Below, in pieces: positions 25,700 to 37,709 of a DNA stretch of 64,000 bases. This DNA is from Rosa chinensis. Lineage: Eukaryota; Streptophyta; Magnoliopsida; Rosales; Rosaceae. The position numbers were made by a program, and so were the translations under genes. Each line of letters begins with the position of its first letter. The stretch's first letter is position 1. The notes under the pieces were generated by a model, which worked only from the letters and a program-made list of their open reading frames with translations, was not told the origin of the DNA and did not search any database. Where the stretch lies: assembly GCF_002994745.2 (NCBI RefSeq), contig NC_037090.1, forward strand, positions 11,591,501 through 11,655,500. Reading direction: 5' to 3'.

Positions 25700-25872
25700 C
25701 TCCCCCTTGTGTTGTCCAAACGCGGTGCTTCTCTCATTGCCTCGTTAAAAACCTTGCCGAGTAACAAAAACCCAGTGGGACAAAAATAACCTCAGTCGAA
25801 GGGGAAAAAGAGCACAACACACCCTTCACGATTCGAGACGAACATGTAGACATCTCCCCCTGATGACTACGA

Positions 25873-28800
25873 TCATGGGAGTTCAGATAATTTCCGCAAG
25901 CCAATTCTTGCCACATGTTTCTCGAACGTGGATTTGGGCAATGACTTAGTAAACAAGTCTGCCGCATTGTCCTCAGATCTAACCTGGTTTACTTTGATCT
26001 TGAGGTACTTCTGTTGTTGCTGATTGTAGAAGAATTTGGGCGATATATGCTTGGTGTTGTCGCCTTTGATGTAGCATTGCTTCATTTGTTCAATGCAAGC
26101 AGCATTATCCTCATAAATGCTCGTTGGCTCATCTGTGGTAGACTTCAAACCATAATTGCTTCGAACATGCGTAACTATGGATCGAAGCCATATACATTCA
26201 CCAACTGCTTCGTGAAGAGCAATAATCTCTACATGATTCGAAGAGGTAGCGACTAAGGTCTGCTTTGTATACCTCCAAGATATTGCGGTCTTTCCCATGG
26301 TGAACACTTGACTAGTTTGGGGATGACCTTTGTGTGGGTCAGAGAGATACCCAACAACAGCAAAACCTTCCAAAACACATGTCGGTTTGGGATGGGGATA
26401 GTGGTCGCAGGCCAGTGTTGGCGGCGCACTTGGTGTGTGATGGGTCTGAATCCATCATCTTTTTGTAGGGATAAAACAAGCCCATATCAATCATACATCT
26501 CAAATATCGAAAGATATCAATTACACCAATCCAATGGCGTCACGTTGGCGCAGAGCTATATCTAGCTAACAAGTTCACAACATATGAGATGTCCGGTCTT
26601 GTGCATTGGGATAAGTATAATAATGCGCCTATTGTACTAAGTAAGGCACTTCTACCTCTAGCACATCTTCGTCATCATGCTTTCGACGAAGAGGATCATT
26701 TTCAGGATCAAGACTATGGACTATCATGGGGGTGCTTGAAGGCTTGACCTTGTCTAAATACCTAAGCATCTATCGACACGATGCTCAAGTTCTAAATCGA
26801 GACATAATCGTGTTCTCCCAAAATCCTTCATCTCAAACTTCGGATTTCAAGTGTTCAGTGGTTTCCCTTAACTCTTTAAGGGCTTCTAATGAAGATCATG
26901 TCCAACATGAACCGCGATGGAATCCGAAACTTGTTATGGAAACGCGTGGGCATATCCCTTCCCAATCAAGTAGTCATTTTAGCGAGCGTTTCAACCTCTT
27001 TGTAAACGCGCTCCATGGTCTAGAGCCATTTGACTTGGGTAAATGAAGTTTATCATGAACCTTCATGTATATTCTGTATCTAGATCCCTATAGAGATACG
27101 TAGTGACCACTTTTGTAAGCTGCATGTTCAGTCATTCGGAAACTACCAAACTGGCAGGGTAGTGGAGTGCAATGACATCCATTACGAGAGAATATGTCTC
27201 ATCGTAGTCGATTCCAGGGCGTTTTGTGAGAAGCCTTGTGCCATAAGGCGAGATTACCATCTCTTTTTCTCACTACGTTTTCTAACAAAGACCCATTAGT
27301 TAACATGTTTTATGTTAGGAGGTGTTGGCATCTCTAGCTCAAAAACCTTCCTTTTCGTTAGAGAATCCATCTTAACCTGGATCGCATCATTCCATTTAGG
27401 CCAAAACTCTCTACGTTGGCATTCATTCATCAACGGAGCGTGGTTCGATATCATTTGACTCAACAAATTCATGCGCAACGAAATACGCAACTACATCATC
27501 AATTATGATGGAGTTTCTATCCCACGTCTCATGTACACTAGTGTAATTTTTTTATAAAGCTCTATATTCTCAGGAATAGGTTTTGACGTTGAGGCGTCCC
27601 CCAACGATAACCATAACCCGAAAGATACTCATGAGATGGATTTTGAGTGTCGATGATCCAAGGATTGGTTTGTGCCAAGGTATCATTCGAACCCACGGGC
27701 CTCCCACGCATCCTAGCTGGGGCCATGGCCTGTAACGCCAGAGTGCCACTCTCTTTGGCGTTGGCGCCATGCCTATCTCCGTGTAGGGTGGCGCTACGTC
27801 CTCTCGTAGGGACGTCCTTCCTTGCAGGTTCGTTTGCAGTATATTTGTGTGATCTCGTCACTTTAACATGGATCGAGATGAGACATAGTGGGGACATGCC
27901 ACAACAATTCATGTCGTTCCTGCTGAACATTCGTGTTCTTATCTCCCCCTAACGACGGGAAGACTGTCTCATCAAAGTGACAACCCGCATTAAGTGGCGG
28001 ACGATTGTAGGAGTCTCAAATCCAACCAAGTTGCCCATTTGTCTGTAAGGACCTATCAGAGTGCGCTGTGGTGGCGCAATGGGCACATAAATGGCTAACT
28101 CAAATGTGAGTAAGTACAAAATACTTGTACCCAGTCACTAGTTGTAAAGTAGAGGTACATTGAATGGCGGTAGGTCGTAGACGAATTAACATAGCTGCAT
28201 GCGATATTACATCACCTCAAGCGGATATAAGGAGAGTGGTGCGCATTACCAATGTCCAGACTATCATCGTAGTCATTTCCGCGAGACCATTTGGGTGTGT
28301 ACATGGGAATATGATGTCCAACACCAGTCCCAATACAATAACCATCGAAAGTCTTCAATGTAAACTATCCAGCATAGTCAAATCCAATTGACTGAATATG
28401 ATGATTCGGGGAGTGAGCCCGTTGTCATATAATATGTGCTAGGAGTGTAGCATAAGCAGCATTACAAGTGGACAATTGCACGACACTGGACCAGCGTGTT
28501 TAGCGTGTCAACCAACATCATGAGATATTTAAACGTCCGTAAGTTGGTTGAATCAGTTCATAGAATCCCCATGGATTTGATGTAAGAACAGAATGAGTAT
28601 TATCATATCCTTTGCATAGGACGGTCTCAGTCCTAATTTCCCTAAGGAACAGGTTTTGTAAAGCGAGCGAGAGGCCTTAGAAGCAACTATTGAGTATTTT
28701 AGTTAGGCCTGAGTGTCTAAAACGCTATTTGAAGCAAGTTGGTGATTGCAGCATCACCTGGGGCGCCATCACCATGATGGATGCCATCCATGGCATCATG

Positions 28801-29480
28801 GATAGGAACTACGCTAGCCCTAGGCTGATGGTGGACGGAGGCGGTGCCCTAGGCAACAGCGTCGGTCACACTTAGTCTAGGAATCAACTTTTGATTCATG
28901 CTGCATTTCGCTCGAGAGAAAAGATGTCAGTGTGAAGTCTTTGTAGACGGATCATCATATCATGACTAGGATGATCTATCATGTAGTGACAAAGCCAATA
29001 TGTGTCTAAATCTAAGAGATCTTCTCTCATAACTTTTATAGGATAAATAGCTCTAATAGTGACATAGAGTCTACTAGAGGGACACATAAACTTCTCTAAG
29101 ATGCGTCTTTGTTCGCAATCATTAAAGGTATGGCAAATGAACTCTTTTCCGTTCGCTACATGCATTTTCGCATGGAATTCGTTGGCTATTCATAGGGTAT
29201 GAGTTGCCCTAAGAGCGTAGAGAGTTTCTGCGACAGCTGTAATCAAGGTGCCATTTGGCAAGTGGAACTTGGGCTATTCCATGTCCTTGAATTAATATTG
29301 ATGGCCCAGCCATCGTAGTCACAAAATAATATGCTCAGAATCAAAATTGAGTCATAATGAAAAGAACTCGAAATTTTATTCATAAGCCAATAGAGTACAT
29401 CATTGTTTCTTTGATCAAAGAAAATATAATCCAATAATTAATATGGCAATCGCCTACATCTCTTGGAAAATAAAAAAGAC
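25873..29480 (-). pseudogene. Copia pol remnants (integrase, RT, RNase H)
   Basis: Discontinuous pieces in the Copia order on the minus strand. A pre-integrase zinc region is at about 28896-29165 (contains HPSHDMM). Integrase-linker sequence is near 27560-27930. The start of the reverse transcriptase is at 27296-27490 (WPKWNDAIQVKMDSL). A good RNase H end is at 25873-26373 (ISWRYTKQTLVATSSNH; EDNAACIEQ; KHISPKFFYNQ; ADLFTKSLP). Frameshifts and stops separate them, so no enzyme can be made from this copy. Confidence 0.85.
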
Positions 29481-30569
29481 TTAATCAAAATCGCCAGTTT
29501 CTGGGTCTTGATCCTTGTAGTCTTCCACCCTTAGATCGAGATCGCCATCTTGATCTTCTTGTTCCATGTAATTTGCTTCCCTTGCTTCATGATACGTCTT
29601 GTATGCGTTTGCAACATTCTGGGGTGCTGTACATGCTTTGGCCCAATGCTCAGTTGATCCACATCGAAAACAAACATCATTATGGTCAGGCTCCCTTGAT
29701 CGAGGCGCCATTGGGGCGCGATTTGGACGACCTATGCTCTTGGTGGCATTACCACCATGGTCGGAGGCTCCGCCTCTCTCTCTCTCTTCACACGTTGACC
29801 TCCACAGTTCCGTGCACGCCTCTCTCGGTAATTTCCTTCCTCTTTAGGGCGAACATATGGACCAGAATGTCCAGAATTATCCCTACTCTTAGGGTTTCGC
29901 TCCTTGCGTCCTTCATTGGGGCCGCGACTATGGTTAGACTCCGGAATAGGCTTAGTTCCCACGAGTCTAGCATTATAGTTCTTCACAAGAATATTGTCGT
30001 GCTTTTCAGCTACGTTCATGGCGCCAATGAGCTCATGAAACCTTGTGATACGTCCTGCATTTACATCAATCCGATAATTCTTTGAAATCATCAGTGCAGA
30101 GAAGGGGAAGGTAGAGAGAGTATTCTCGATCAACATCGAATCAGTTATGGCTTGGCCACAAAACTCCATCAGAGACTTGATACTAAGAGCTTCCGAGTTA
30201 TAATCAAGCACAGACTTGAAATCACAAAAGCGGAGGCTATGCCATCGCACTTCTAAATCAGGAAGCAGAGTCACGAACGTTGCCAAATCGCTGCTCAAGT
30301 TCTACCCATAGTTTTCTTGGGTCTTCCTCATTGAGGTATTCATTTTGGAGCGCGTCATTCATGTGCCTTGTCATGAGAATTATGGCTTTAGCTTGTTTTG
30401 CTTCAAAAGCAGTAGCTTGCTCAATGGAGAGCACGTTCTGACTAGGCTCTTGGATGGCTTCCAGAAGTCCATCAGCCTTAAGATGTTGGCGCACATCTCG
30501 GACCCACCTATGGTATCCTGCTCCAGTTGTTTCTAGTGGAACAAAGTTCAACTTGTTCAGGTAACTCAT
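29481..30569 (-). pseudogene. Copia gag, frameshifted
   Basis: From an ATG at 30569 the product starts MSYLNKLNFVPLE and carries the capsid-type core (HRWVRDVRQHLKADGL; KLWVELEQRF). It shifts frame near 30260-30298, continues to about 29732, and shifts again before a CX2CX4HX4C zinc knuckle (CFRCGSTEHWAKAC) at about 29640-29680. This is a typical UBN2/CCHC gag. The two shifts make it a pseudogene. Confidence 0.85.
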
Positions 30570-30966
30570 CCTGAAAAACAACACAAGATTATGGTTAGTT
30601 TTGGAGCGAAAAAGGCTACCACGAAAAACTATTAAATTTCTGAGCGTAGTCGCTTCCAAGAAATTAGGAATTTTCTGAGCGTAGACGCTTCCAAGAAAAT
30701 CCGATTTCAAGAGGGGTTTTAGATTAGATCGAAACAACGATGTATGTGGTCGATTGTTTTCTTCTCAACAAACTCTAAGTTTGGAGGACTCTACAAGCTC
30801 CAAGCTTGGAGTGAGCACGAACCCCCACAGTTCGGCTTTTGGTCTCCCCTATGTAGAAGAAAGGGGGGTAGAAGAAGGGATGTTGGAAGTCCCCGAGAAA
30901 AGGAGAAGAAATTAAAAAAAAAAACTTCAAAAAACGAGAACTCTTAGAAAAAATTACCTTAAAAAG

Positions 30967-31080
30967 TTGACCGGAAAACTTGTCGGAAAAGTCGCCGGAA
31001 AAATCGCCTGAAAAATGTTGACCGGCGTTGACTGGCGATTGATCGGAGGGTTGACCGGTGTTGACTGGCAGTTGACCGGG
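30967..31080. repeat. Degenerate TTGACCGG array in the Copia leader
   Basis: TTGAC-type units (GTTGACCGG, GTTGACTGG, GATTGATCGG) occur at about 30967, 31018, 31028, 31051, 31061 and 31072 with 10-20-bp spacing. TTGAC(C/T) is the W-box core bound by WRKY factors. The array lies in the element's untranslated leader just inside the 5' LTR. Confidence 0.7.
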
Positions 31081-31516
31081 GGTGCTGACGTGGCAGATTC
31101 AGAGCTGACGTGGCAGTGCGGCTTGGCGGTTTGGCTGATGCACGTGGGCTTGGCTGGGGCCTTCTGCCGGTTCAGGTCAGGTGGATGCCGGTGGCAGGTT
31201 CGGTTGGATTTTGGCCGGTTCCGGTGGTGATTTTTCAGGTTCCGGATTCTGAGGACGAGGTGCAGCTACTGACAAAAGGTGGCAGTGAAAGGTGGACAGG
31301 AAGATGGTGAACCACACAGGAGATCTTTGGATTTTTCTTGGGAAGCCGGTTTGAACACTTCCGGTAGCCGGTTCAGGTTGATTCCGGCCGGTTTTGGGGG
31401 TGGTGCCGCCGGTTCTGGGTTCCTGGGATTGAGGGCTTCAAGGTAGGCGGCGGTGGTTTCTGATATTTGAAGGTTACGAATATAGGGTTTCAGGGTTAGG
31501 GCTCGTGCTGATTACG

Positions 31517-31719
31517 TGTTTTAGGGAATCAGAAATTGAGAGAAATTCGCTGTGTATTATCATTGATAATAGGGGCCTCTTTATATAGAGGATTACAATG
31601 CATTGAGTTAGAATCAGACAAGAAAAGAGAATCTCTAGATTCTTCTAATTGAACCCTATTACCACTAGGTCAAGTAACCTAGAGTTTGGATTAAACACAA
31701 ATAGAGATATCCTTAAACA
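31517..31719 (-). repeat. 5' LTR of the decayed Copia element
   Basis: 203 bp and about 96.6% identical to the 3' LTR. It is the upstream LTR in the element's minus-strand orientation. Confidence 0.92.
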
Positions 31720-31724
31720 AAAAT

Positions 31725-32416
31725 AAATAATTAATTAGACAAATGAGACTGCAACCGATAATCACAACTACCACAACCGTCAAGCAACATGCTCAACACC
31801 ACCATAGGTCTATTGAGTCACCCAAGAAGCAAGTAGAGAACACGCAGAAGGGAAAGCACAGCTCAGGAAGGCAGACGAGGACAATCCCTCGTAGCAAGCG
31901 CACCGAATTCAGGTATGACCAAAATATCGATCGGCAGTATATGATTAGAAAGTTGTAGTGCCACAGTCAATTTGAATAAATGTATTTGGCCACAAATAAT
32001 ATTTATGGGGATTCAATTGCGGTGAATAGGATTTATGAGAATAACGAACACTTTGTTCTTCTAATTTGTGAATTGCATCTGGTATCATTTTTGGATTAAT
32101 TTATTGAAATGCTTGATTTTTGTAATCTCATTTGACCTCCCTTATATGCAGTATTTGACCCTTCACTGTATTTATATACTAATAAGTGAACGCAATTGAG
32201 TTAGTTATTAGTTTCTTCCAATATCTTAAATGTAGTTGCAAGTATATATTAAGTGCTCAAAGAGTTGGTACTTTAAAATACTTCATTCAAATTTTCGTAA
32301 TTTATGTGTGCTAATAGTCATTATACGTTCACCTATATCATCCTCATATAGATGTGATGAAATTAGAAATTATCTGAATTATCTATGTCTAATACAATGA
32401 TAAAAAATATGATTAC
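31725..32416. other. Spacer with copy B of the ~200-bp repeat
   Basis: AT-rich non-coding DNA. The part at about 32195-32370 is the partner of the repeat at 25255-25465 (GTTTCTTCCAATATCTTAAA, TAATTTATGTGTGCTAATAG). Confidence 0.55.
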
Positions 32417-33426
32417 TTTCAGTTTACCCCCCTGAGGTTTGGGGGTGTTATCATTTCACCCCCTATACTTTCAATTTTGACTTCTTACCCCCTGAACTTT
32501 CCAATTTCAATCAGCCGTGTCAAATTTCTCCTATTCAGTCCAAATTGGACGTTAACTCTGACATTTGAGGGCTAAAATAGTCATTTCAAGACCAAAAAAT
32601 ATATAAAAAATAAAAAATAAAATAAAATACAATTTTCTCTCTTTTTTTGTTTTTATTTTTTTTGTCTTCAACCTATACACCACAAGTTATAATAGGTTTA
32701 TAAAAACAAAAAAAATACTCTAGGTGGTTGAAAGCCGCTCGCTGGTCTACCATATTTGTGATATATCTCCTAACGTGAAGAATTTTAGGATATAACTCCA
32801 ATAAAGTTAAAAAATATCTGTAAAAAATAATTTTACACTTTATCTGTAAATAAATATCTGTATATCCTCAATAAAGTGAAGAAATATCTGTGTAAAATCA
32901 TTTTAGGTCTACGATATTTGTGATATATCTCCAATAAAGTGAAGAATTTTATGATATATCCCCAATAAAGTGAAGAAATATCTGTGTAAAATCATTTTTT
33001 ACAGATATTTATTTACAGATAAAGTGTAAATTTTTTTTACAGATATTTCTTCACTTTATTGGGGATATATCCTAAAATTCTTCACTTTATCAGAGATATA
33101 TCACAAATATCGTAGATCAGCGAGCGGCTTTCAACCACTTAGAGTATTTTTTTGTTTTTATAAACCTATTATAACTTGTGGTGCATAGGTTGAAGACACA
33201 AATTTTTTTTTTTAAAAGGAAAATTTTTAATTATTTTTTATTTTTATTTTTTATCTTGAAATGACCATTTTAGCCCTCAAATGTCAGAGTTAAAGTCCAA
33301 TTTAGACGGAATAGGATAAATTGGACACGGCTGATTGAAATTAGAAAGTTTATGAGGTAAAAAGTCAAAATTGAAAGTAAAGGAGGTGAAATGATAACAC
33401 CCCCAAACCTCAGGGGGTAAACTGAA
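32417..33426. mobile_element. Foldback element: ~1-kb near-perfect palindrome
   Basis: The left end TTTCAGTTTACCCC at 32417 is the inverse of the right end ending at 33426, and the arms pair almost to the centre near 33000 (each close to 0.45-0.5 kb). The left arm carries an extra internal duplication (the GATATATCTCC/AATAAAGTGAAGAA block occurs twice). There is no coding sequence. The flanks give no clean duplication, so assignment to Mutator-like foldback elements rests on arm structure only. Confidence 0.8.
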
Positions 33427-33629
33427 ATTAATCTTAAAAAATAACTAGTCAAATAATATAGACCACTAGCCTAACTAAGCAATACGTCACGAGCACTATC
33501 ACTTATGGATCTATCAATCTAATATTAACAATATTATATAAATTTGGTTAAGCCAATTCCCTCGCTCCCATGTTGATCAATACGTTAAATCGATCATTTC
33601 CCATTAACTTGATCTGCTTCCTTCATAAT
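33427..33629. other. Short non-coding spacer
   Basis: AT-rich, nothing recognised. It may include the 3' UTR of the open frame to its right. Confidence 0.3.
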
Positions 33630-34160
33630 TCAATCCTCTTCCTTAATCTTTCGTTTCCTTGTCTTCCCAAAAGCTGTAGGCATACCCTCCAAAACGAAGT
33701 CATCCAGAAGTAGTGGAGGCATCTCTACATTGGCCTCTTCCACCTTATGAGTTTTGGCTTTGGTGATTACCGACTCGACTCCATAAACTCGTAGCGGCCT
33801 GGTAAACATTTCTTTTTCATGATCTGCAGAAGCATCACCATACTTCTGTAGAATCTTAGACATTAGATCATCATTCCCAAGTTGCTTAGTGTTCTCCAAG
33901 TCGGTTTCCGCAAGGTTCGGCAACTGAGGTCCAATAAAACGGTTGGTTGGTTTTCCCTCAGATGCAATACTTCGGCTTTCTCCTTGAGAAGCAACGCTGG
34001 TCTCTCCTTGAGATGCTGCAATGATTTCTCCTCGAGGAGAAGACTGATTAGTCTTCTTCTTCTTGTTTGATCTTCTCCCACGATGCTTGTTGTTGCCCAT
34101 CCCAAAATGATTACTAAAAAGTAATCCGTACCTTGTTTGAGAAGGTTTATAATCGACCAA
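33630..34160 (-). CDS. Hypothetical lysine-rich protein, 176 aa (or shorter from 34098)
   Basis: Single uninterrupted minus-strand frame. An internal ATG near 34098 begins MGNNKHRGRRSNKKKKTN, a basic nuclear-localisation-like start, and may be the real start. It is followed by a serine/glutamine-rich stretch with repeated ASQGE and ASEGK units, then an acidic to neutral C-terminal half ending in RKRKIKEED. No known domain, signal peptide or membrane segment. It may be a lineage-specific gene or a remnant exon of a larger one. No neighbouring exon was found. Confidence 0.35.
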   Translation of the reverse strand: MVDYKPSQTRYGLLFSNHFGMGNNKHRGRRSNKKKKTNQSSPRGEIIAASQGETSVASQGESRSIASEGKPTNRFIGPQLPNLAETDLENTKQLGNDDLMSKILQKYGDASADHEKEMFTRPLRVYGVESVITKAKTHKVEEANVEMPPLLLDDFVLEGMPTAFGKTRKRKIKEED

Positions 34161-34406
34161 AGATTGGAATAAGATATAAAGCCTATGCCAGTGGTTTTTT
34201 ATAGAGCCTAAATCCTGAACCTAATAGCACTAGGAAATCTTAAACATGAAAGAAAAGTCAATACCAAGTGGACTCTGAAAGGCTTAAACTCTGACTCATG
34301 GGGTTGATGAGCAAATGAGAAAATGAATTATGGGTTTGTTTTGGGCCTTTCGGGCCCTGGGGAATAAAGACTTAAATTTTTTATGTTAGATTTTCCATAC
34401 ATGACA
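34161..34406. other. Short upstream spacer
   Basis: Non-coding. It would contain the promoter of the 176-codon frame if that is a gene. Confidence 0.3.
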
Positions 34407-35610
34407 TTTTTTTTTTTTGAGAAGAAAAGAATCCATTAATAACCAACAAAATTACAAAGCATTGGAATAATCGGTTGTGGTATCTACACCACGACACATA
34501 TTCCTACCAAGATCCCTAGTTATGGGTCCGTCACTAATAGTAACATCCATGAACCGAAAAGGTCCAACCCCTAACCAATTTTTCCGCCTATCACCCCAGG
34601 CTACAAAGAACGATAACCAATCCCGAGCGTCACGATACGACCTCGTCACCAACATCCAGACGAACCACTCCACCCTCTTCCACATCGTGTCCATAAACCG
34701 CCAGACCACGTGCAAGGGAAATCCACATTTCCGTTGATAACCAACCAGCATCGAAATTATAACATATTGTTCCCAGGAGTAACACCATATAGATGGCTCC
34801 ACAACACGACCAGAATCTCCAAACCCTAGCTCAAAAGAGTAGGGACGATTTATTCGACCTAATCAAAAACCTGAAACTAAAACCCTAATAAAAAACTGAA
34901 AGAAACTACCATGATTGACCATCCCTCCACACACCAGACCAAAGCTATGACAAACACATTCCCTCTCTCCAATTTGACCGCCGGCAGTCCACCACCACAA
35001 CTCTTGCCCTTCGAGCTCACCACCCCAGAGGTACCCATTCAACACCGCAAGCCACACCGATTCACCTGCCTGTCGTCGGCCGGATCCAGATCTGGAAACA
35101 CATCCACTCCAATCCAAACCACTGACAAACAAGAATGGAATCGCCGAGCACTTCCACCTCGGAACGAAATCGCTCCACCAATTTGTGCCCATCCTCCTGG
35201 GAGCCCGAACCCACTGCTGCAAACATCGCCGAGCGACCCACCTCCGAGCAGAGATCAGCGCCATACGATCCATGGCAAGCCGCCACCACGATCTGGCCTC
35301 TAACCCCTTACTCCAAGCCTGCGCTGCCGCCGAAATCCTCCTCCTCGCCTGCGCCGCTGCCTGAGAGTAGAGAAGAAACATGCCACGCCCCGACCACCGC
35401 AAAGAAGACAAAATCGAAGGTCCCAAGACCCCCATCTCCCGTCCGGCAACACCTGTCATTCGTCGCTGAGGCGGGAAGCCTCGATCGACGAGGAGGCGCC
35501 GCCGGACAAGCGACCACTGCTCCTTCACTCTTTCCAAACCCCAGTTTTCTCTCCTGTTTTCTCGGTGCGAAAGTCCAACTCGGTGCCGGGATAAAATCTT
35601 TCCCAGGACA
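34407..35610 (-). mobile_element. Poly(A) retroposon, ~1.2 kb, minus orientation
   Basis: The T tract at 34407-34418 is the poly(A) tail of a minus-strand element with the same plan as that at 24.1 kb: GC-rich, open-frame-rich 5' half (34860-35600) and AT-rich 3' end (TTAATGGATTCTTTTCTTCTC before the tail). The exact 5' end near 35600 and a target duplication were not found. The overlapping 273- and 174-codon frames have no recognisable domain and read as low-complexity Arg/Trp- or Pro/Ser-rich sequence. Confidence 0.55.
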
Positions 35611-36712
35611 TAAAACTCACATATGTCCTCAAATTGTATTACTTTTACACTCATGCTGATCACATGGATCGCACTCATACACAATTAAGTAATACAAGTT
35701 TATTATTTATTTTCTTTTTCTTTATAATAATAAATATTATTTTATTGATTTAAGGGACCCAAAATTATTGGACGCACCAAAATTTTGAACTGGCAATGCA
35801 GCAAAAGAATGGCAAGATAAGCTGTTAATCAAGGAAGAATTGGATGTGTATATGAGTCATGACAAGGACAAAGGAAAGTTCAAAGCAGCTTCCCTTAATA
35901 TCTCATCTGCTTAATTCTCCATCATTTATTTCCTTATGGGGTTTTGATTATCTCAATTTAATGGTTTTGGATTTCTAACTTGAAAAGGAAAATTTGGTTC
36001 ACAGTTCAATCAAATCAAGCTCTCTTGTTCCTTCCTAGAAGTATCCGTCAACTTCTCAAAAGAGAAGGAACTTTTACTTTTCCTCCTCCTAGAATCATGG
36101 AATAACCCGACATTAGTTTGAATAGTTTAAGGGTTTATAACACAATTATAATTTTTTTTCCGAAATGCTCTTTAAACAAAATGGTTTTTTTGGATGACCA
36201 ATTGTAAGGTTTAGTCTATATTTCGGTTAAGATGTTAGCGTTATTTAAGTAATTTTAATCACAAATTGCCACAATAAATCAATACCTATTTGGAATTGAA
36301 AAAAAAAAAAAATCTCACCGAAATATAAATAGAAAATATCTAGCTGAATTCTACGAAAAGAAAATATCTAGTTGAACACATCTTTTCTGTTTTTGTTTTT
36401 TAGTTGAACAACCTAAACAGGTAAACACCTAATCACCTTGCGTGGAAGAATGATTCAAGCACAATTTCTTTTACCGTTCATGTTTTTGAAGGTGACCATC
36501 GAATGGTCTATGATCTGTAACGGAAAAGTAAACCAGCACAGAAGCCCTTCTATCTACCTTCTTTATATTCTGCTTCCTCTCTAAGCTATTTTTTAACGTT
36601 CACAACCCCACACGCTACTCTTATTTCTCTTTCTCTGACTAGCAACACAACTGGTACATAAGGAGCAAGAACAAGGACGCTGAGCAAACAGAGAGAGATC
36701 AAGATCAGAAAC
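35611..36712. other. Upstream region of the universal stress protein gene
   Basis: Non-coding. The last ~120 bases before the ATG are pyrimidine- then purine-rich leader-like sequence. Nothing else is supported. Confidence 0.4.
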
Positions 36713-37530
36713 ATGGTGAAGGATAGGAGGATTGGTGTGGCCATGGACTTCTCAAAGAGCAGCAAAAACGCTCTTCAATGGGCCGTAGACAACTTGGTCG
36801 ACAAAGGTGACACCCTCTGCATCATCCACATCAACAGCAACAAAGTCGACGAGTCTCGCAACGTCCTCTGGGCCAAATCTGGTTCTCGTAAGTTCTAAAG
36901 CCTAAAGCTTTTATTCTTTGTGTTATTAGGATGCTAATATCGCCTAATCCTCAATTTTATAGACCTCGAGGCTTGAAGGTTGTGTCTGATCTGGGTTTTA
37001 TTGCAGCTCTTATTCCATTGTCTGAGTTTAGAGAGCCTGAGGTTATGAAAAAGTATGGGGTACAAACTGATATGGAAGTTCTTGATACACTCGACACTGC
37101 TTCTAGGCAGAAAGAGGTTTATTTTGTTTGATTAATCCTCTGTTTTCTCTTGTACCGAATCCAATCCAATCCAATCCAATCCGCCATCTGGGTTTTAATT
37201 ACGAATTTCTTTTTATTTGGTTGTGATAGGTGAGCATTATTACAAAGCTGTACTGGGGAGATGCAAGGGAGAAGCTTCTTGAAGCAGTTGAGGATCTGAA
37301 ATTAGACTCTCTGGTGATGGGAAGCAGAGGACTTGGTACCCTTAAAAGGTATGCAATGTTCTTTTACTATTTTGTTCTTTTAATTTTTCTGATTTAAGTT
37401 TCTTGTGATTGATCTAAGATTTATGTTTCATGTGATTGTTCAATATAGGGTTATACTTGGAAGTGTGAGCGACTATGTGATGACGAATGCTTCAATCCCT
37501 GTGACCATTGTCAAGGACCTTGACCATTGA
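36713..37530 (+). CDS. Universal stress protein A-like (USP) protein, 4 exons, complete
   Basis: Coding exons: 36713-36887, 37007-37116, 37230-37348, 37449-37530. GT-AG introns with consistent phase give 161 aa. The protein begins [21 protein letters not shown], with the conserved Asp after the first beta strand. It ends with the nucleotide-binding loop [20 protein letters not shown], which fits the G-x2-G-x9-G(S/T) ATP-binding motif, and then [10 protein letters not shown]. Single-domain plant USPs of this size are soluble cytosolic or nuclear proteins linked to drought, hypoxia and other stress responses. Whether this one binds ATP is inferred from the motif alone. No signal peptide. A decayed partial copy lies downstream. 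Confidence 0.93.
37159..37182. repeat. (AATCC)n microsatellite in USP intron 2
   Basis: About five tandem copies of a 5-bp unit in the second intron. A short tract likely to be length-polymorphic. Confidence 0.9.
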
Positions 37531-37709
37531 TGATTACAAACTTAGATTTTGCGTTCTCATTGATCTAGCTATCATCAACAAACATGGGGCATTGCTGAGC
37601 TTTTATGTTTTACTTGATCTTGGTTTCATGAACTAGCTCAAATTATAATACCCAGACACTGTAGTCTGTTTTGAAGAATAATGCATTTATGACTATTCAA
37701 TTTTCATTA

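Larger units (their letters stand above)
25497..31719 (-). mobile_element. Decayed Ty1/Copia LTR retrotransposon
   Basis: Two 203-bp LTRs (25497-25699 and 31517-31719) begin TGTTTTAGG and end CCTTAAACA on the plus strand, flanked by the perfect 5-bp duplication AAAAT at 25492-25496 and 31720-31724. The element reads on the minus strand: 5' LTR at the right, a long leader, gag near 29.5-30.6 kb, then protease/integrase/reverse transcriptase/RNase H remnants down to about 25.87 kb, and a purine-rich primer tract (complement of CTCCCCCTT) next to the left LTR. I count seven differences between the LTRs (about 3.4%). The coding region is broken by frameshifts and stops, so it is not autonomous. 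Confidence 0.93.

Noticed and set aside
34863..35684. 273-codon minus-strand open frame
   Set aside because: It runs past the retroposon's 5' end and is Arg/Trp-rich with no domain. The opposite strand is also open (GC-rich sequence effect).
36961..37131. 66-codon frame starting before USP exon 2
   Set aside because: Its first part is intron sequence. The splice acceptor at 37005-37006 and the USP family alignment define the exon.
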